Below are positions 25,180 through 38,500 of a stretch of DNA of 64,000 nt, in pieces. The DNA is from Panulirus ornatus (lineage: Eukaryota > Arthropoda > Malacostraca > Decapoda > Palinuridae), in assembly GCF_036320965.1 (NCBI RefSeq), contig NC_092264.1, forward strand, positions 15,046,275 through 15,110,274, written 5' to 3'. Each line of letters opens with the position of its first letter. The stretch's first letter is position 1. The notes under the pieces were generated by a model. The model saw only the letters and a program-made list of their open reading frames with translations, was not told the DNA's origin and ran no database searches. Made by a program: the position numbers and the translations under genes.

Positions 25180-26545
25180 TTTTGCTTTGTCGGTCTCCCG
25201 CGTTTGCGAGGTAGCGCAAGGAAACAGACGAAAGAAATGGCCCAACCCACTCCCATACACATGTATATACATACGTCCACACACGCAAATATACATACCT
25301 ACACAGCTTTCCATGGTTTACCCAGACGCTTCTCATGCCCTGATTCAATCCACTGACAGCACGTCAACCCCGGTATACCACATCGATCCAATTCACTCTA
25401 TTCCTTGCCCTCCTTTCACCCTCCTGCATGTTCAGGCCCCGATCACACAAAATCTTTTTCACTCCATCTTTCCACCTCCAATTTGGTCTCCCACTTCTCC
25501 TCGTTCCCTCCACCTCTGACACATATAACCTCTTGGTCAATCTTTCCTCACTCATTCTCTCCATGTGCCCAAACCATTTCAAAACACCCTCTTCTGCTCT
25601 CTCAACTACGCTCTTTTTATTTCCACACATCTCTCTTACCCTTACGTTACTTACTCGATCAAACCACCTCACACCACACATTGTCCTCAAACACCTCATT
25701 TCCAGCACATCCATCCTCCTGCGCACAACTCTATCCATAGCCCACGCCTCACAACCATACAACATTGTTGGAACCACTATTCTTTCAAACATGCATATTT
25801 TTGCTTTCCGAGATAATGATCTCGACTTCCACACATTCTTCAAGGCTCCCAGGATTTTTGCCCCCTCCCCCACCCTATGATCCACTTCCGCTTCCATGGT
25901 TGCATCCGCTGCCAGATCCATTCCCAGATATCTAAAACACTTTACTTCCTCCAGTTTTTCTCCATTCAAACTTACCTCCCAATTGACTTGACCCTCAACC
26001 CTACTGTACCTAATTACCTTGCTCTTATTCACATTTACTCTTAACCTTCTTCTTTCACACACTTTACCAAACTCAGTCACCTGCTTCTGCAGTTTCTCAC
26101 ATGAATCAGCCACCAGCGCTGTATCATCAGCGAACAACAACTGACTCACTTCCCAAGCTCTCTCATCCCCAACAGACTTCATACTTGCCCCTCTTTCCAA
26201 AACTCTTGCATTCATCTCCCTACCAACCCCATCCATAAACAAATTAAACAACCATGGAGACATCACACACCCCTGCCTACATTCACTGAGAACCAATCAC
26301 TTTCCTCTCTTCCTACACGTACACATGCCTTACATCCTCGATAAAAACTTGTCACTGCTTCTAACAACTTGCCTCCCACACCATATATTCTTAATACCTT
26401 CCACAGAGCATCTCTATCAACTCTATCATATGCCTACTCCATATCCATAAATGCTACATACAAATCCATTTGCTTTTCTAAGTATTTCCCACATACATTC
26501 TTCAAAGCAAACACCTGATCCACACATCCTCTACCACTTCTGAAA

Positions 26546-26598
<53 letters not shown>

Positions 26599-29500
26599 TT
26601 TTTTTATACTTTGTCGCTGTCTCCCGCGTTTGCGAGGTAGCGCAAGGAAACAGACGAAAGAAATGGCCCAACCCCCCCCATACACATGTACATACACACG
26701 TCCACACACGCAAATATACATACCTACACAGCTTTCCATGGTTTACCCCGGACGCTTCACATGCCCTGATTCAATCCACTGACAGCACGTCAACCCCTGT
26801 ATACCACATCGCTCCAATTCACTCTATTCCTTGCCCTCCTTTCACCCTCCTGCATGTTCAGGCCCCGATCACACAAAATCCTTTTCACTCCATCTTTCCA
26901 CCTCCAATTTGGTCTCCCTCTTCTCCTCGTTCCCTCCACCTCCGACACATATATCCTCTTGGTCAATCTTTCCTCACTCATTCTCTCCATGTGCCCAAAC
27001 CATTTCAAAACACCCTCTTCTGCTCTCTCAACCACGCTCTTTTTATTTCCACACATCTCTCTTACCCTTACGTTACTTACTCGATCAAACCACCTCACAC
27101 CACACATTGTCCTCAAACATCTCATTTCCAGCACATCCATCCTCCTGCGCACAACTCTATCCATAGCCCACGCCTCGCAACCATACAACATTGTTGGAAC
27201 CACTATTCCTTCAAACATACCCATTTTTGCTTTCCGGGATAATGTTCTCGACTTCCACACATTTTTCAAGGCTCCCAAAAATTTTCGCCCCCTCCCCCAC
27301 CCTATGATCCACTTCCGCTTCCATGGTTCCATACACTGACAGATCCACTCCCAGATATCTAAAACACTTCACTTCCTCCAGTTTTTCTCCATTCAAACTC
27401 ACCTCCCAATTGACTTGACCCTCAACCCTACTGTACCTAATAACCTTGCTCTTATTCACATTTACTCTTAACTTTCTTCTTCCACACACTTTACCAAACT
27501 CCGTCACCAGCTTCTTCAGTTTCTCACATGAATCCGCCACCAGCGCTGTATCATCAGCGAACAACAACTGACTCACTTCCCAAGCTCTCTCATCCCCAAC
27601 AGACTTCATACTTGCCCCTCTTTCCAAGACTCTTGCATTTACCTCCCTAACAACCCCATCCATAAACAAATTAAACAACCATGGAGACATCACACACCCC
27701 TGCCTACATTCACTGAGAACCAATCACTTTCCTCTCTTCCTACACGTACACATGCCTTACATCCTCGATAAAAACTTGTCACTGCTTCTAACAACTTGCC
27801 TCCCACACCATATATTCTTAATACCTTCCACAGAGCATCTCTATCAACTCTATCATATGCCTTCTCCAGATCCATAAATGCTACATACAAATCCATTTGC
27901 TTTTCTAAGTATTTCTCGCATACATTCTTCAAAGCAAACACCTGATCCACACATCCTCTACCACTTCTGAAACCACACTGCTCTTCCCCAATCTGATGCT
28001 CTGTACATGCCTTCACCCTCTCAATCAATACTCTCCCATATAGTTTACCAGGAATACTCAACAAACTTATACCTCTGTAATTTGAGCACTCACTCTTATC
28101 CCCTTTGCCTTTGTACAATGGCACTATGCACGCATTCCGCCAATCCTCAGGCACCTCACCATGAGTCATACATACATTAAATAACCTTACCAACCAGTCA
28201 ACAATACAGTCACCCCCTTTTTTAATAAATTCCACTGCAATACCATCCAAACCTGCTGCCTTGCCGGCTTTCATCTTCCGCAAAGCTTTTACTACCTCCT
28301 CTCTGTTTACCAAATCATTTTCCCTAACCCTCTCACTTTGCACACCACCTCGACCCAAACACCCTATATCTGCCACTCTGTCATCAGACACATTCAACAA
28401 ACCTTCAAAATACTCATTCCATCTCCTTCTCACATCACCACTACTTGTTATCACCTCCCCATTTACGCCCTTCACACATAGACATATGCATATATACATA
28501 TGTACATAATTCATTCTTGCTGCCTTTATTTATTCCCATCACCACCCTGTCACACATGAAATGACACTCCCCTCCCACCCGCACGCGCGTGAGGTAGCGC
28601 TAAAAAAAGACAACAAAGGCCACATTCGTTCACACTCAGTCTCTAGCTGTCGTGTATATATATACACAACAATTCAAATTATATGAAGTTATGGCTTCAG
28701 TGAATACACATGTAAATAATCATGTCTATGATCATTTCATGAAATTACAAAAACAATCTTCAATGATACCTTGAGGAAGAGCAGAATATATCGTGCGAAG
28801 TTGCTGAGTGTGTGATCCATTGTCTAACAAACGATCAGCTTCATCTAAAATAAGAATCCTTAAGCTGCTTACTAAGAGATGCGTCTTGTTACATCCCGTC
28901 AAAGCATCAGTCAGTCTACCTGGGGTTCCTACAACTAATACATTACCTGTTCAACAGAAAATTTATGATTAATGTCAATTAGTGAAAGAAACAGAAATGA
29001 TTTCATAAACTAAATCAAGGCCTGTGAAGCATAATGAAAGACAAAAAACACTTAAAGTCTGGCTCATTCCTAAAGCTTTGAGATGAAAATGAAAGGAAGA
29101 GGTATGTATCTGAAAGTCTATAAGGACTTTTGAAGGAAACAAAATATTTGAAATATGATATTTAGTAAAATTCAACAGTAACAAGAGATTACTTCACTAG
29201 ATGTGGTTTTAGAAGAGTTGGTTAAAAAAGCACAAAAAAATTGAGCACGATACAGACACTTCTCAATTTATGCATAATTGATTTATGCCATTTTCAGATT
29301 ATGCATAGCCCAATTACACCTTTTTTAATCAATGTGGGCTTAAGTCTGAAATAACACAATCATCACTGGGCTGGAAGAGTGGTGGTGTAGTGCTGCCAGT
29401 GCCAAGCAAGAAGTATATGTATTATTAGGTATGGATACAGTCTATAGCCTTAGAGTACTAAAGTACTTTGTGCTGCAGTATACTGTATATTGCATATTTT

Positions 29501-32500
29501 GTCCCTAGCAACATATCCCCAAAGCATCTTTTAAGTTCTTCTGCTCAAACATTTTGAGAGGTGTGAATACACAGCTGATAATAAGCAAGCCCTTGAACTT
29601 TGTCAATCTACTTTTCAGACTATTCATGATAGTGCAGAAAAGATCAAGAAGAGTGCCAAGAGTGGAATATCAATCAGTGCATCTAAGACCTCATATTCCA
29701 AAAGTTTGATTATGGAGAGAATGGAACAAATGTTGAGCACATGAATCAAACACAAAACTCATGAAAATGTTCCCATTTGCATGCTTGTGATACAAGTAAA
29801 GGCCTAGAGTTTACATGAAGACTTGCCAGCAGAAGAAGGAGCAGCAAAGACATTTCAAGTAAATCCGGTTGGTTTGCTAACTCTAGAAAGTGCTACAACT
29901 GCAACAAAATCAAGATAGTTGGTGAGGCTATTTCTGCTGATGTCATTGCAAATGAAAATTTCCAGAAACCCTCACAACCATTTTTGAGGAAGGTGATGAT
30001 TCTCCTAAGCAGATTTTTGATGTGGATGAGGCCTGATTACTGAGGGGAAATGCCTCATAAATGTGCAATGCCAATAAAGAGAAGACTGCATCGGGATTCA
30101 AAGTTATTTTCTGTTTTTCGTAATAAAATTCCACAAGCTCTTCACCACTTGCATTTAAAACACTGAACACCCCATGTACACCAATTATACCCTCAAATGC
30201 CATATTACTCACCTTTGGATTCAAATCATCGATCACTATAGCCCGGTCTCATGCATCAAAGCTGCTAACACACTCACTCAGCTGCTCCCAAAACACTTGC
30301 CTCTCATGATCTTTCTTCTCATGACCAGGTGCATAGGCACCAATAACCACCCATCTCTCACGATCCACTTTCAGTTTTACCCATATCAATCTAGAGTTTA
30401 CTCTCTTACACTATATCACATACTCCCACAACTCCTGCTTCAGGAGTAATGCTACTCTCTCCTTTGCTCTTATCCTCTCACCAACCCCTGACTTTACTCC
30501 CAAGACATTCCCAAACCACTCTTCCCCTTTACCCTTGAGCTTCGTTTCACTTAGAGTCAAAACATCCTGGTTCCTATCCTCAAACATATTACCAATCTCT
30601 CCTTTTTTTTTTTCATCTTGGTTACATCCACACACATTTAAACACTCCAATCTGGATTTGTGTGCTGAAAAAGGACTGGTGATTGGGAATACCTGGTTTA
30701 AAAAGAGAGATATACATAAGTATATGTATGTGAGTAGGAGATATGGCCAGAGGGCATTACTGGATTATGTTAACTGATTGGAAGGGAGTTCATGATTGAT
30801 GCAGGTAACAAGTAAAGTAAACAATGAGGGGTGGGTGATTGATGATCCTTATGCACCTGGCAATGAGAAAAGTGAAAAAAAGGGGATACTTTTTGGAAAA
30901 AGCCTTGTGAATGCATTGGCAATATTGATGCAAGGGATTGGATCCTTCAGGTAGGTATTTCAATAAAAGAGTAAACAATGTGGTAGTTGAGGGTAAAACT
31001 AGGGGGCACACCCAAAGTAAACAAAAGTGGGGAACAGCTTATCAAGTTGCGCGTTGCAAAAGGGATTAAAGACTGGAAATGGTTGAAATTAAAAGGTACA
31101 AGCATAAGTTTACATGGGTTGGGATAAGGTCACTGGGCATTACTGGATTATGTGCTAATTGACAGGCATGCACAGAAGAGGTAGTTGGATGTGAATATGT
31201 GGAGAGAGGCAGCAGGTGGGATGCATGATCGTTTCTTGGTGAGGGACAGTGTAAAAGTTTGTAGTGGTTTCATGAAAAGAGGAAATGACATGTGTGGGAA
31301 AGAAGTGGTGAAAGTACAGTACCATAATCTTAGCCCAATCAATATTCCACACATCATGAATGTCCATGGAGATTCGCTGTTACTACTCTTGGCAACATAT
31401 GATGTTTTCTTTTCTTTTACAACATTCATGCATCAGGCCAAAATTCAATTTGCAGTGAAGGGGTTGATACAACAAAAGTACTCACAAGTCATATTATGGA
31501 AAACCTATAAATAAAAACTAACACCAATCTAGCCTTTAAATTAAAGGCAAAATTGAAGACATAGACATACCCAGCTGATTCACATAGCACCAAGACAAAC
31601 AAGTGATAGAATGGAGATGGCACGATGTGTTCTATCACCTCACCATCTCTGTACCATAATCTTAGCCCAATCAATATTCCACACATCATGAATGTCCATG
31701 GAGATTCGCTGTTACTACTCTTGGCAACATATGATGTTTTCTTTTCTTTTACAACATTCATGCATCAGGCCAAAATTCAATTTGCAGTGAAGGGGTTGAT
31801 ACAACAAAAGTACTCACAAGTCATATTATGGAAAACCTATAAATAAAAACTAACACCAATCTAGCCTTTAAATTAAAGGCAAAATTGAAGACATAGACAT
31901 ACCCAGCTGATTCACATAGCACCAAGACAAACAAGTGATAGAATGGAGATGGCACGATGTGTTCTATCACCTCACCATCTCTGTCATGCAACATCATAAG
32001 CCTATTCAAGTGATATCATAGTCATTAGGCTCCTGTAAACGAGCATCTGCCGGCCTCATATGCTTTATGACTGATGAAGGGGAGGGATCAAACCTTCATA
32101 GCCACACCTCATCTTGTAGTGGTAAGAACGGGATGTAACCTCAAGTTAGCTTGTGGTCTTTCAGATGCTCGCAGACTGTCCATGTGAGAATTTTAGATTA
32201 TGTGATCATAATTTTGGGTCTCTACTGCTTACTGAAAATGATGGATGGGTGTTTACTATGTACTCCACTTTTGTTAATAGCAGCTTAGTGGCAATGACAC
32301 TAAGAACAATGTGTAACGTATGATTACAGGTCTTTCACTTCCTCCAAAACTCGTAAATACTTTCTACTGTCTTTTCTTTTACTGTTTCATAATTCTATAC
32401 TTAAATCAAAGCCTTGCAATGATGCAGACTTTTGTCAGTGTCTGGAGCCTAAAGAAAGAAAAAAAAGGAATCTAGTCAACTTACAATGAAATAAGTCATT

Positions 32501-35500
32501 CAAATACTGCTATTACCCTCTTTCAAGTCTTCATCTTTCAATTTGTGCCTCAGTAAGTGTCTGGGATGAAAATCCATGTGCTTCTGCAAGTGGCTGAAGG
32601 ACAGTGCTATCTGCTGTGCCAGTTCTCTTGTTGGAGAGATTATGAGAGCTCCAACACCTGTTATGGAAATCATCAACAGTTTTAGAAGTGAATAAAACAT
32701 GTACACCAAGAAACAATTGAGCATCTTATCACTGTAATACATCTTCCTAGATTATTTTTTTATTATACTTTGTTGCTGTCTCCCGCGTTTGCGATGGTAG
32801 CGCAAGGTAACAGACGAAAGAAATGGCCCAACCCCCCCCTATACACATGTAAATACATACATCCACACACGCAAATTACATACCTACACAGCTTTCCATG
32901 GTTTACCCAGACGCTTCACATGCCTTGATTCAATCCATGACAGCACGTCAACCCGGTATACCACATCGCTCCAATTCACTCTATCCTTGCCCTCCTTTCA
33001 CCCTCCTGCATGTTCAGGCCCCGATCACACAAAATCTTTTTCACTCCATCTTTCACCTCCAATTTGGTCTCCCTCTTCTCCTCGTTCCCTCCACCTCCGA
33101 CACATATATCCTCTTGGTCATCTTTCCTCACTCATTCTCTCCATGTGCCCAAACCACTTCAAAACACCCTCTTCTGCTCTCTAAACCACCCCTTTTTTAT
33201 TTCCACACATCTCTCTTACCCTTACGTTACTCACTCGATCAAACCACCTCACACCACACATTGTCCTCAAACATCTCATTTCCAGCACATCCATCCTCCT
33301 GCGCACAACTCTATCCATAGCCCACGCCTCGCAACCATACAACATTGTTGGAACCACTATTCCTTCAAACATACCCATTTTTGCTTTCCGAGATATTGTT
33401 CTCGACTTCCACACATTCTTCAAGGCCCCCAGAATTTTCGCCCCTCCCCCACCTATGATCCACTTCCGCTTCCATGGTTCCATCCGCTGCCAGATCCACT
33501 CCCAGATATCTAAAAACACTTCACTTCCTCCAGTTTTTCTCCATTCAAACTCACCTCCAATTGACTTGACCCTCAACCCTACTGTACCTAATAACCTTGC
33601 TCTTATTCACATTTACTCTTAACTTTCTTCTTCCACACACTTTACCAAACTCAGTCACCAGCTTCTGCAGTTTCTCACATGAATCAGCCACCAGCGCTGT
33701 ATCATCAGCGAACAACAACTGACTCACTTCCCAAGCTCTCTCATCCCCAACAGACTTCATACTTGCCCCTCTTTCCAAAACTCTTGCATTTACCTCCCTA
33801 ACAACCCATCCATAAACAAATTAAACAACCATGGAGACATCACACACCCTGCGCAAACCTACATTCACTGAGAACCAATCACTTTCCTCTCTTCCTACAC
33901 GTACACATGCCTTACATCCTCGATAAAAACTTTTCACTGCTTCTAACAACTTTCCTCCCACACCATATATTCTTAATACCTTCCACAGAGCATCTCTATC
34001 AACTCTATCATATGCCTTCCAGTATCCATAATGCTACATACAAATCCATTTGCTTTTCTAGTATTTCTCACATACATTCTTCAAAGCAAACACCTGATCC
34101 ACGCATCCTCTACCACTTCTGAAACCACACTGCTCTTCCCAATCTGATGCTCTGTACTGCCTTCACCCTCTCAATCAATACCCTCCATATAATTTACCAG
34201 GAATACTCAACAAACTTATACCTCTGTAATTTGAGCACTCACTCTTATCCCCTTGCCTTTGTACAATGGCACTATGCACGCATTCGCCAATCCTCAGGCA
34301 CCTCACCCTGAGTCATACATACATCAAATAACCTTACCAACCAGTCAACAATACAGTCACCCCCTTTTTTAATAAATTCCACTGCAATACCATCCAAACC
34401 TGCTGCCTTGCAGCTTTCATCTTCTGCAAAGCTTTCACTACCCCTTCTCTGTTTACCAAATCATTTTCCCTAACCCTCTCACTTTGCACACCACCTCGAC
34501 CAAAACACCCTATATCTGCCACTCTATCATCAACACATTCAACAAACCTTCAAAATACTCACTCCATCTCCTTCTCACATCACCACTACTTGTTATCACC
34601 TCCCCATTTGCGCCCCTTTACTGAAGTTCCCATTTGCTCCCTTGTCTTACGCACTTTATTTACCTCCTTCCAGAACATCTTTTTATTCTCCCTAAAATTT
34701 AATGATACTCTCTCACCCAACTCTCATTTGCCCTTTTTTTTCACCTCTTGCACCTTTCTCTTGACCTCCTGTCTCTTTCTTTTATACATCTCCCACTCAA
34801 TTGCATTTTTTCCCTGCAAAAATCGTCCAAATGCCTCTCTCTTCTCTTTCACTAATACTCTTACTTCTTCATCCCACCACTCACTACCCTTTCTAATTTA
34901 ACCCACCTCCCACTCTTCTCATGCCACAAGCATCTTTTGCGGAATCCATCACTGATTCCCTAAATACATCCCATTCCTCCCCACTCCCCTTACTTCCATT
35001 GTTCTCACCTTTTTCCATTCTGTTACTCAGTCTCTCCTGGTACTTCCTCACACAGGTCTCCTTCCCAACGCTCACTTACTCTCACCACCCTCTTTCACCC
35101 AACATTCACTCTTTCCCTTCTGAAAACCCATACAATCTTCACTTAGCCTCCACAAGATAATGATCAGACATCCCTCCAGTTGCACCTCTCAGCACATTAC
35201 ATCCAAAAGTCTCTTTCCACGCCTGTCAATTAACACGTAATCCATAACGCTCTCTGGCCATCTCTCCTACTTACATAAGTTTACTTATGTATATTTCGCT
35301 TTTTAAACCAGGTATTCCATCATCAGTCTTTTTCAGCACATAAATCTACAAGCTCTTCACCATTCCATTTACAACACTGAACACCCCATGTATACCAATT
35401 ATTCCCTCAACTGCCACATTACTCACCTTTGCATTCAAATCACCATCACTATAACCCGGTCTGTGCATCAAAACCACTAACACACTCATTCAGCTGCTCC

Positions 35501-38500
35501 CAAAACACTTGCCTTCATGATCTTTCTTCTCATGCCCAGGTGCATATGCACCAATATTCACCCACCTCTCTCCATTCAACTTTCAGTTTTACCCATATTA
35601 ATCGAGAATTTACTTTCTTACATTGTATCACATACTCCCACAACTGTTTCAGGAGTATTTGCTACTCCTTCCCTTGCTCTTGTCCTCTCACTAAACCCCT
35701 GACTTTACTCCCCAGACATTCCCAAACCACTCTTCCCTTTACCCTTGAGCTTCGTTTCACTCAGAGCCAAAACATCCAGGTTCCTTTCCTCTAACATACT
35801 ACCTATCTCTCCTTTTTCACATCTTGTTACATCCACACACATTTAGGCACCCCACTCTGAGCCTTCGAGGAGGATGAGCACTCCCCGCATGACTCCTTTC
35901 TTCTGTTTCCATTTAGAAGTTAATACAAGGAGGGGAGGATTTCTGGCCCCCCGCTCCCGTCCCCTCTAGTCGCTTTCTACGACACGCGAGGATACGTGGG
36001 AAGTATTTCTTTCACCCTATCCCAGGGATAATATATACATATTATACACATATACACATACACACACATACACATACATACGCACATATACACACACACA
36101 CCACATACATATATATACATATGAAAAATGTAAGAAAACAATTTAGAAAACTGAAACTTCTAGCTTGAAATGAATGAAAAAATGAATGTCACATAATGGT
36201 TCAACCTCTGGCTATGGAAAAAGGAAATGTATATTTATTTACACAAACGTCAATAGCAGTTCTCATCATTTAACCACTGTATCAATAAGCTTCAATGTCT
36301 AAGCTACATTTTTCTCCAATTTCACTATTTTCTTGTCAAAACACATGTATGAAAAAACTATCACTCCAGTAACACAACTATAAACATTTACTTCCCCTTT
36401 AAAAAAAAATGCAAAATGTGCACTTATGTGCTAGAGTTTTACTCACCATGTGATTTCTTGATCCCATAGCTTTTAATCTTCTATGGTAGGAATAAGGAAA
36501 GCTAAGGTTCTTCCCAGATCTGTTCGAGCATGAATGAAAGTACTGGATTTGAAATAACGTGGAAGTGTGTGAAGCTGGATTGTAGTGAGCCGCTGGACCC
36601 TAGAGCGATTAATGCTGCTACTGTTGCCGGCGGGAGCACAGGCCCTTTTCCTGCAGCCACTCGAATGTGCGATTTGTAAGGTACTTAAGCCAGCCATTCC
36701 TGTAATCAATTATGAAAGCACACAAGGAAAAAATCCAATAATTTTTTGCCAATGCACAAAATCACTAAAACATACACAGCACATGAAAATAAACATGCAT
36801 TATTTACCTTCACCAAGTGACTGTGAATCACGTAAATTATTTTTGTGCTAGTTTAGGCATGGTAAGAGAGATGGGTGGTTTATGGGGAATAGGATGTTGT
36901 TTTTTATAAGGGCAGAGGGTATGCTGTGGTCTGCTGCCATTGTAATGACGGATCACTGCCTCAATTCAAAGTAATCAAGCAAGACAATGAATATTCCTAA
37001 TGAATTTTTATGAACAGAATATAAAATACAAAATAATAAGAATGGCATGAAAAATTTACAAAGATCAATAAAACTGTATGGTTATAAGCTTTCCAAAATC
37101 TAAAAATGTACAAGTACTAAATCTACAGTAATTACTTCACTTTGTGATACTTCGGAACTTGTTATGATGTATGTGGAAAGCTGCAAAAGTGTGAACACCA
37201 ATGTACCATTTTCTTTGTCTGAAATGAATATAAACAAACCTGAATATAGTTTTCAGTACAGAAAACCTTATATGGAAACCAAATGAATTTCTTTGAAAGT
37301 CTGAAAAGTTCATCCAGGCTTTTGAAGTTGTTCAAATTTTTATTTTACTGAATATTTCATGGAACATTTCGAATGATCCTAGAAATTTATGCCATCTTTG
37401 CAAGTGCTGTTAAATGGCGATAAGCAGGATTTGATGAGGGGTGAGGTATCACAATTCTTTCCACACCACTGTTTAAAAAACACTATCCTCTCACAGTCTG
37501 CCCCATGCAGGTGATGAATTCATGTCATCGGGAGGAAATCAACCCCCGATAAGGACTGTACGTAGTGCATACCTCCCCCTCAATACCCTATTAAATAAGC
37601 ATAAAGGGGGAGAATGTGCCCCTTGTGCCGCAGTATGAAATTTGTGACTCTGAATGTTCAGGATGTGTAATATATTTTCAGGAGCCATTGATACAAAGAG
37701 TTTTCCCCCTACCCCGCATTCCAAGAGAAGGATATTCCCCATGCCCCAAACTTGCCTCCTTACAATTTTTTTTTTTTCAGTGGGAGGGTGGGAAAAGGGA
37801 AATTCTAACAAGAGCAAAGGGCTTTGATATATCTTTTCTTGACACATACTGCTAAAATCAAACAAAAAAAAAAAAAAAAAAAAAAGAGAGGGGAGGATTT
37901 TCCAGCCCCTGCTCCCTTCCCTTTTAATCGCCTTCTACGACACGCAGGGAATACGTGGGAAGTATTCTTTCTCCCTATCTGTATTAATTTTTAGTATGTG
38001 TTTAGAGTGTAAGAAGTAAACTCTGGATTGATATGGGTAAAACTGAAAGTGGATGGAGAGAGATGGGTTTGATTATTGGTGAATATGCACCTGGGCATGA
38101 GAAGAAAGATCACGAGAGGCTAGTATTTTGGGAGTACCTGAGTGAGTGTGTTAGAAGTTTTGATGGACGAGACCGGGTTATAGTGATGGGTGATTTGAAT
38201 GCAAAGATGAGTAATGTGGCAGTTGAGGAAATAATTGGTGCACATGGAGTGTTCAGTGTTGTAAATGGAAATGGTGAAGAGCTTGTTGATTTGTGCACTG
38301 AAAAGGACTGGTGATTGGGAATACTGTTTAAAAAGAGACATACAAATTTATACGTATGTAAGTAGGAGAGATGGCCAGAGAGCGTTATTGGATTACATCT
38401 TAATTGATAGGCATGTGAAAGAGACTTTTGGATGTTAATGTGCTGAGAGGTGCAACTGGAGGGATGTCTGATCATCATCTTGTGGAGGCGAAGGTGAAGA

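Larger units (their letters stand above)
18967..37885. repeat. Large direct duplication, unit A
   Basis: About 18.9 kb that recurs in order and orientation as unit B (37886-56470). The offset is 18909 bp in the left part and about 18565 bp after a 335-bp difference near 24.8-25.2 kb. It contains L9-L13, exons c', b' and a' of the helicase, Tigger and piggyBac-like remnants, and a 332-bp tandem repeat. From about 32.5 kb to its right end, single-base indels relative to unit B become frequent. Confidence 0.95.

Noticed and set aside
31185..32009. Overlapping open frames on both strands in the 332-bp tandem repeat
   Set aside because: No similarity recognised, and the repetition itself makes frames look conserved.
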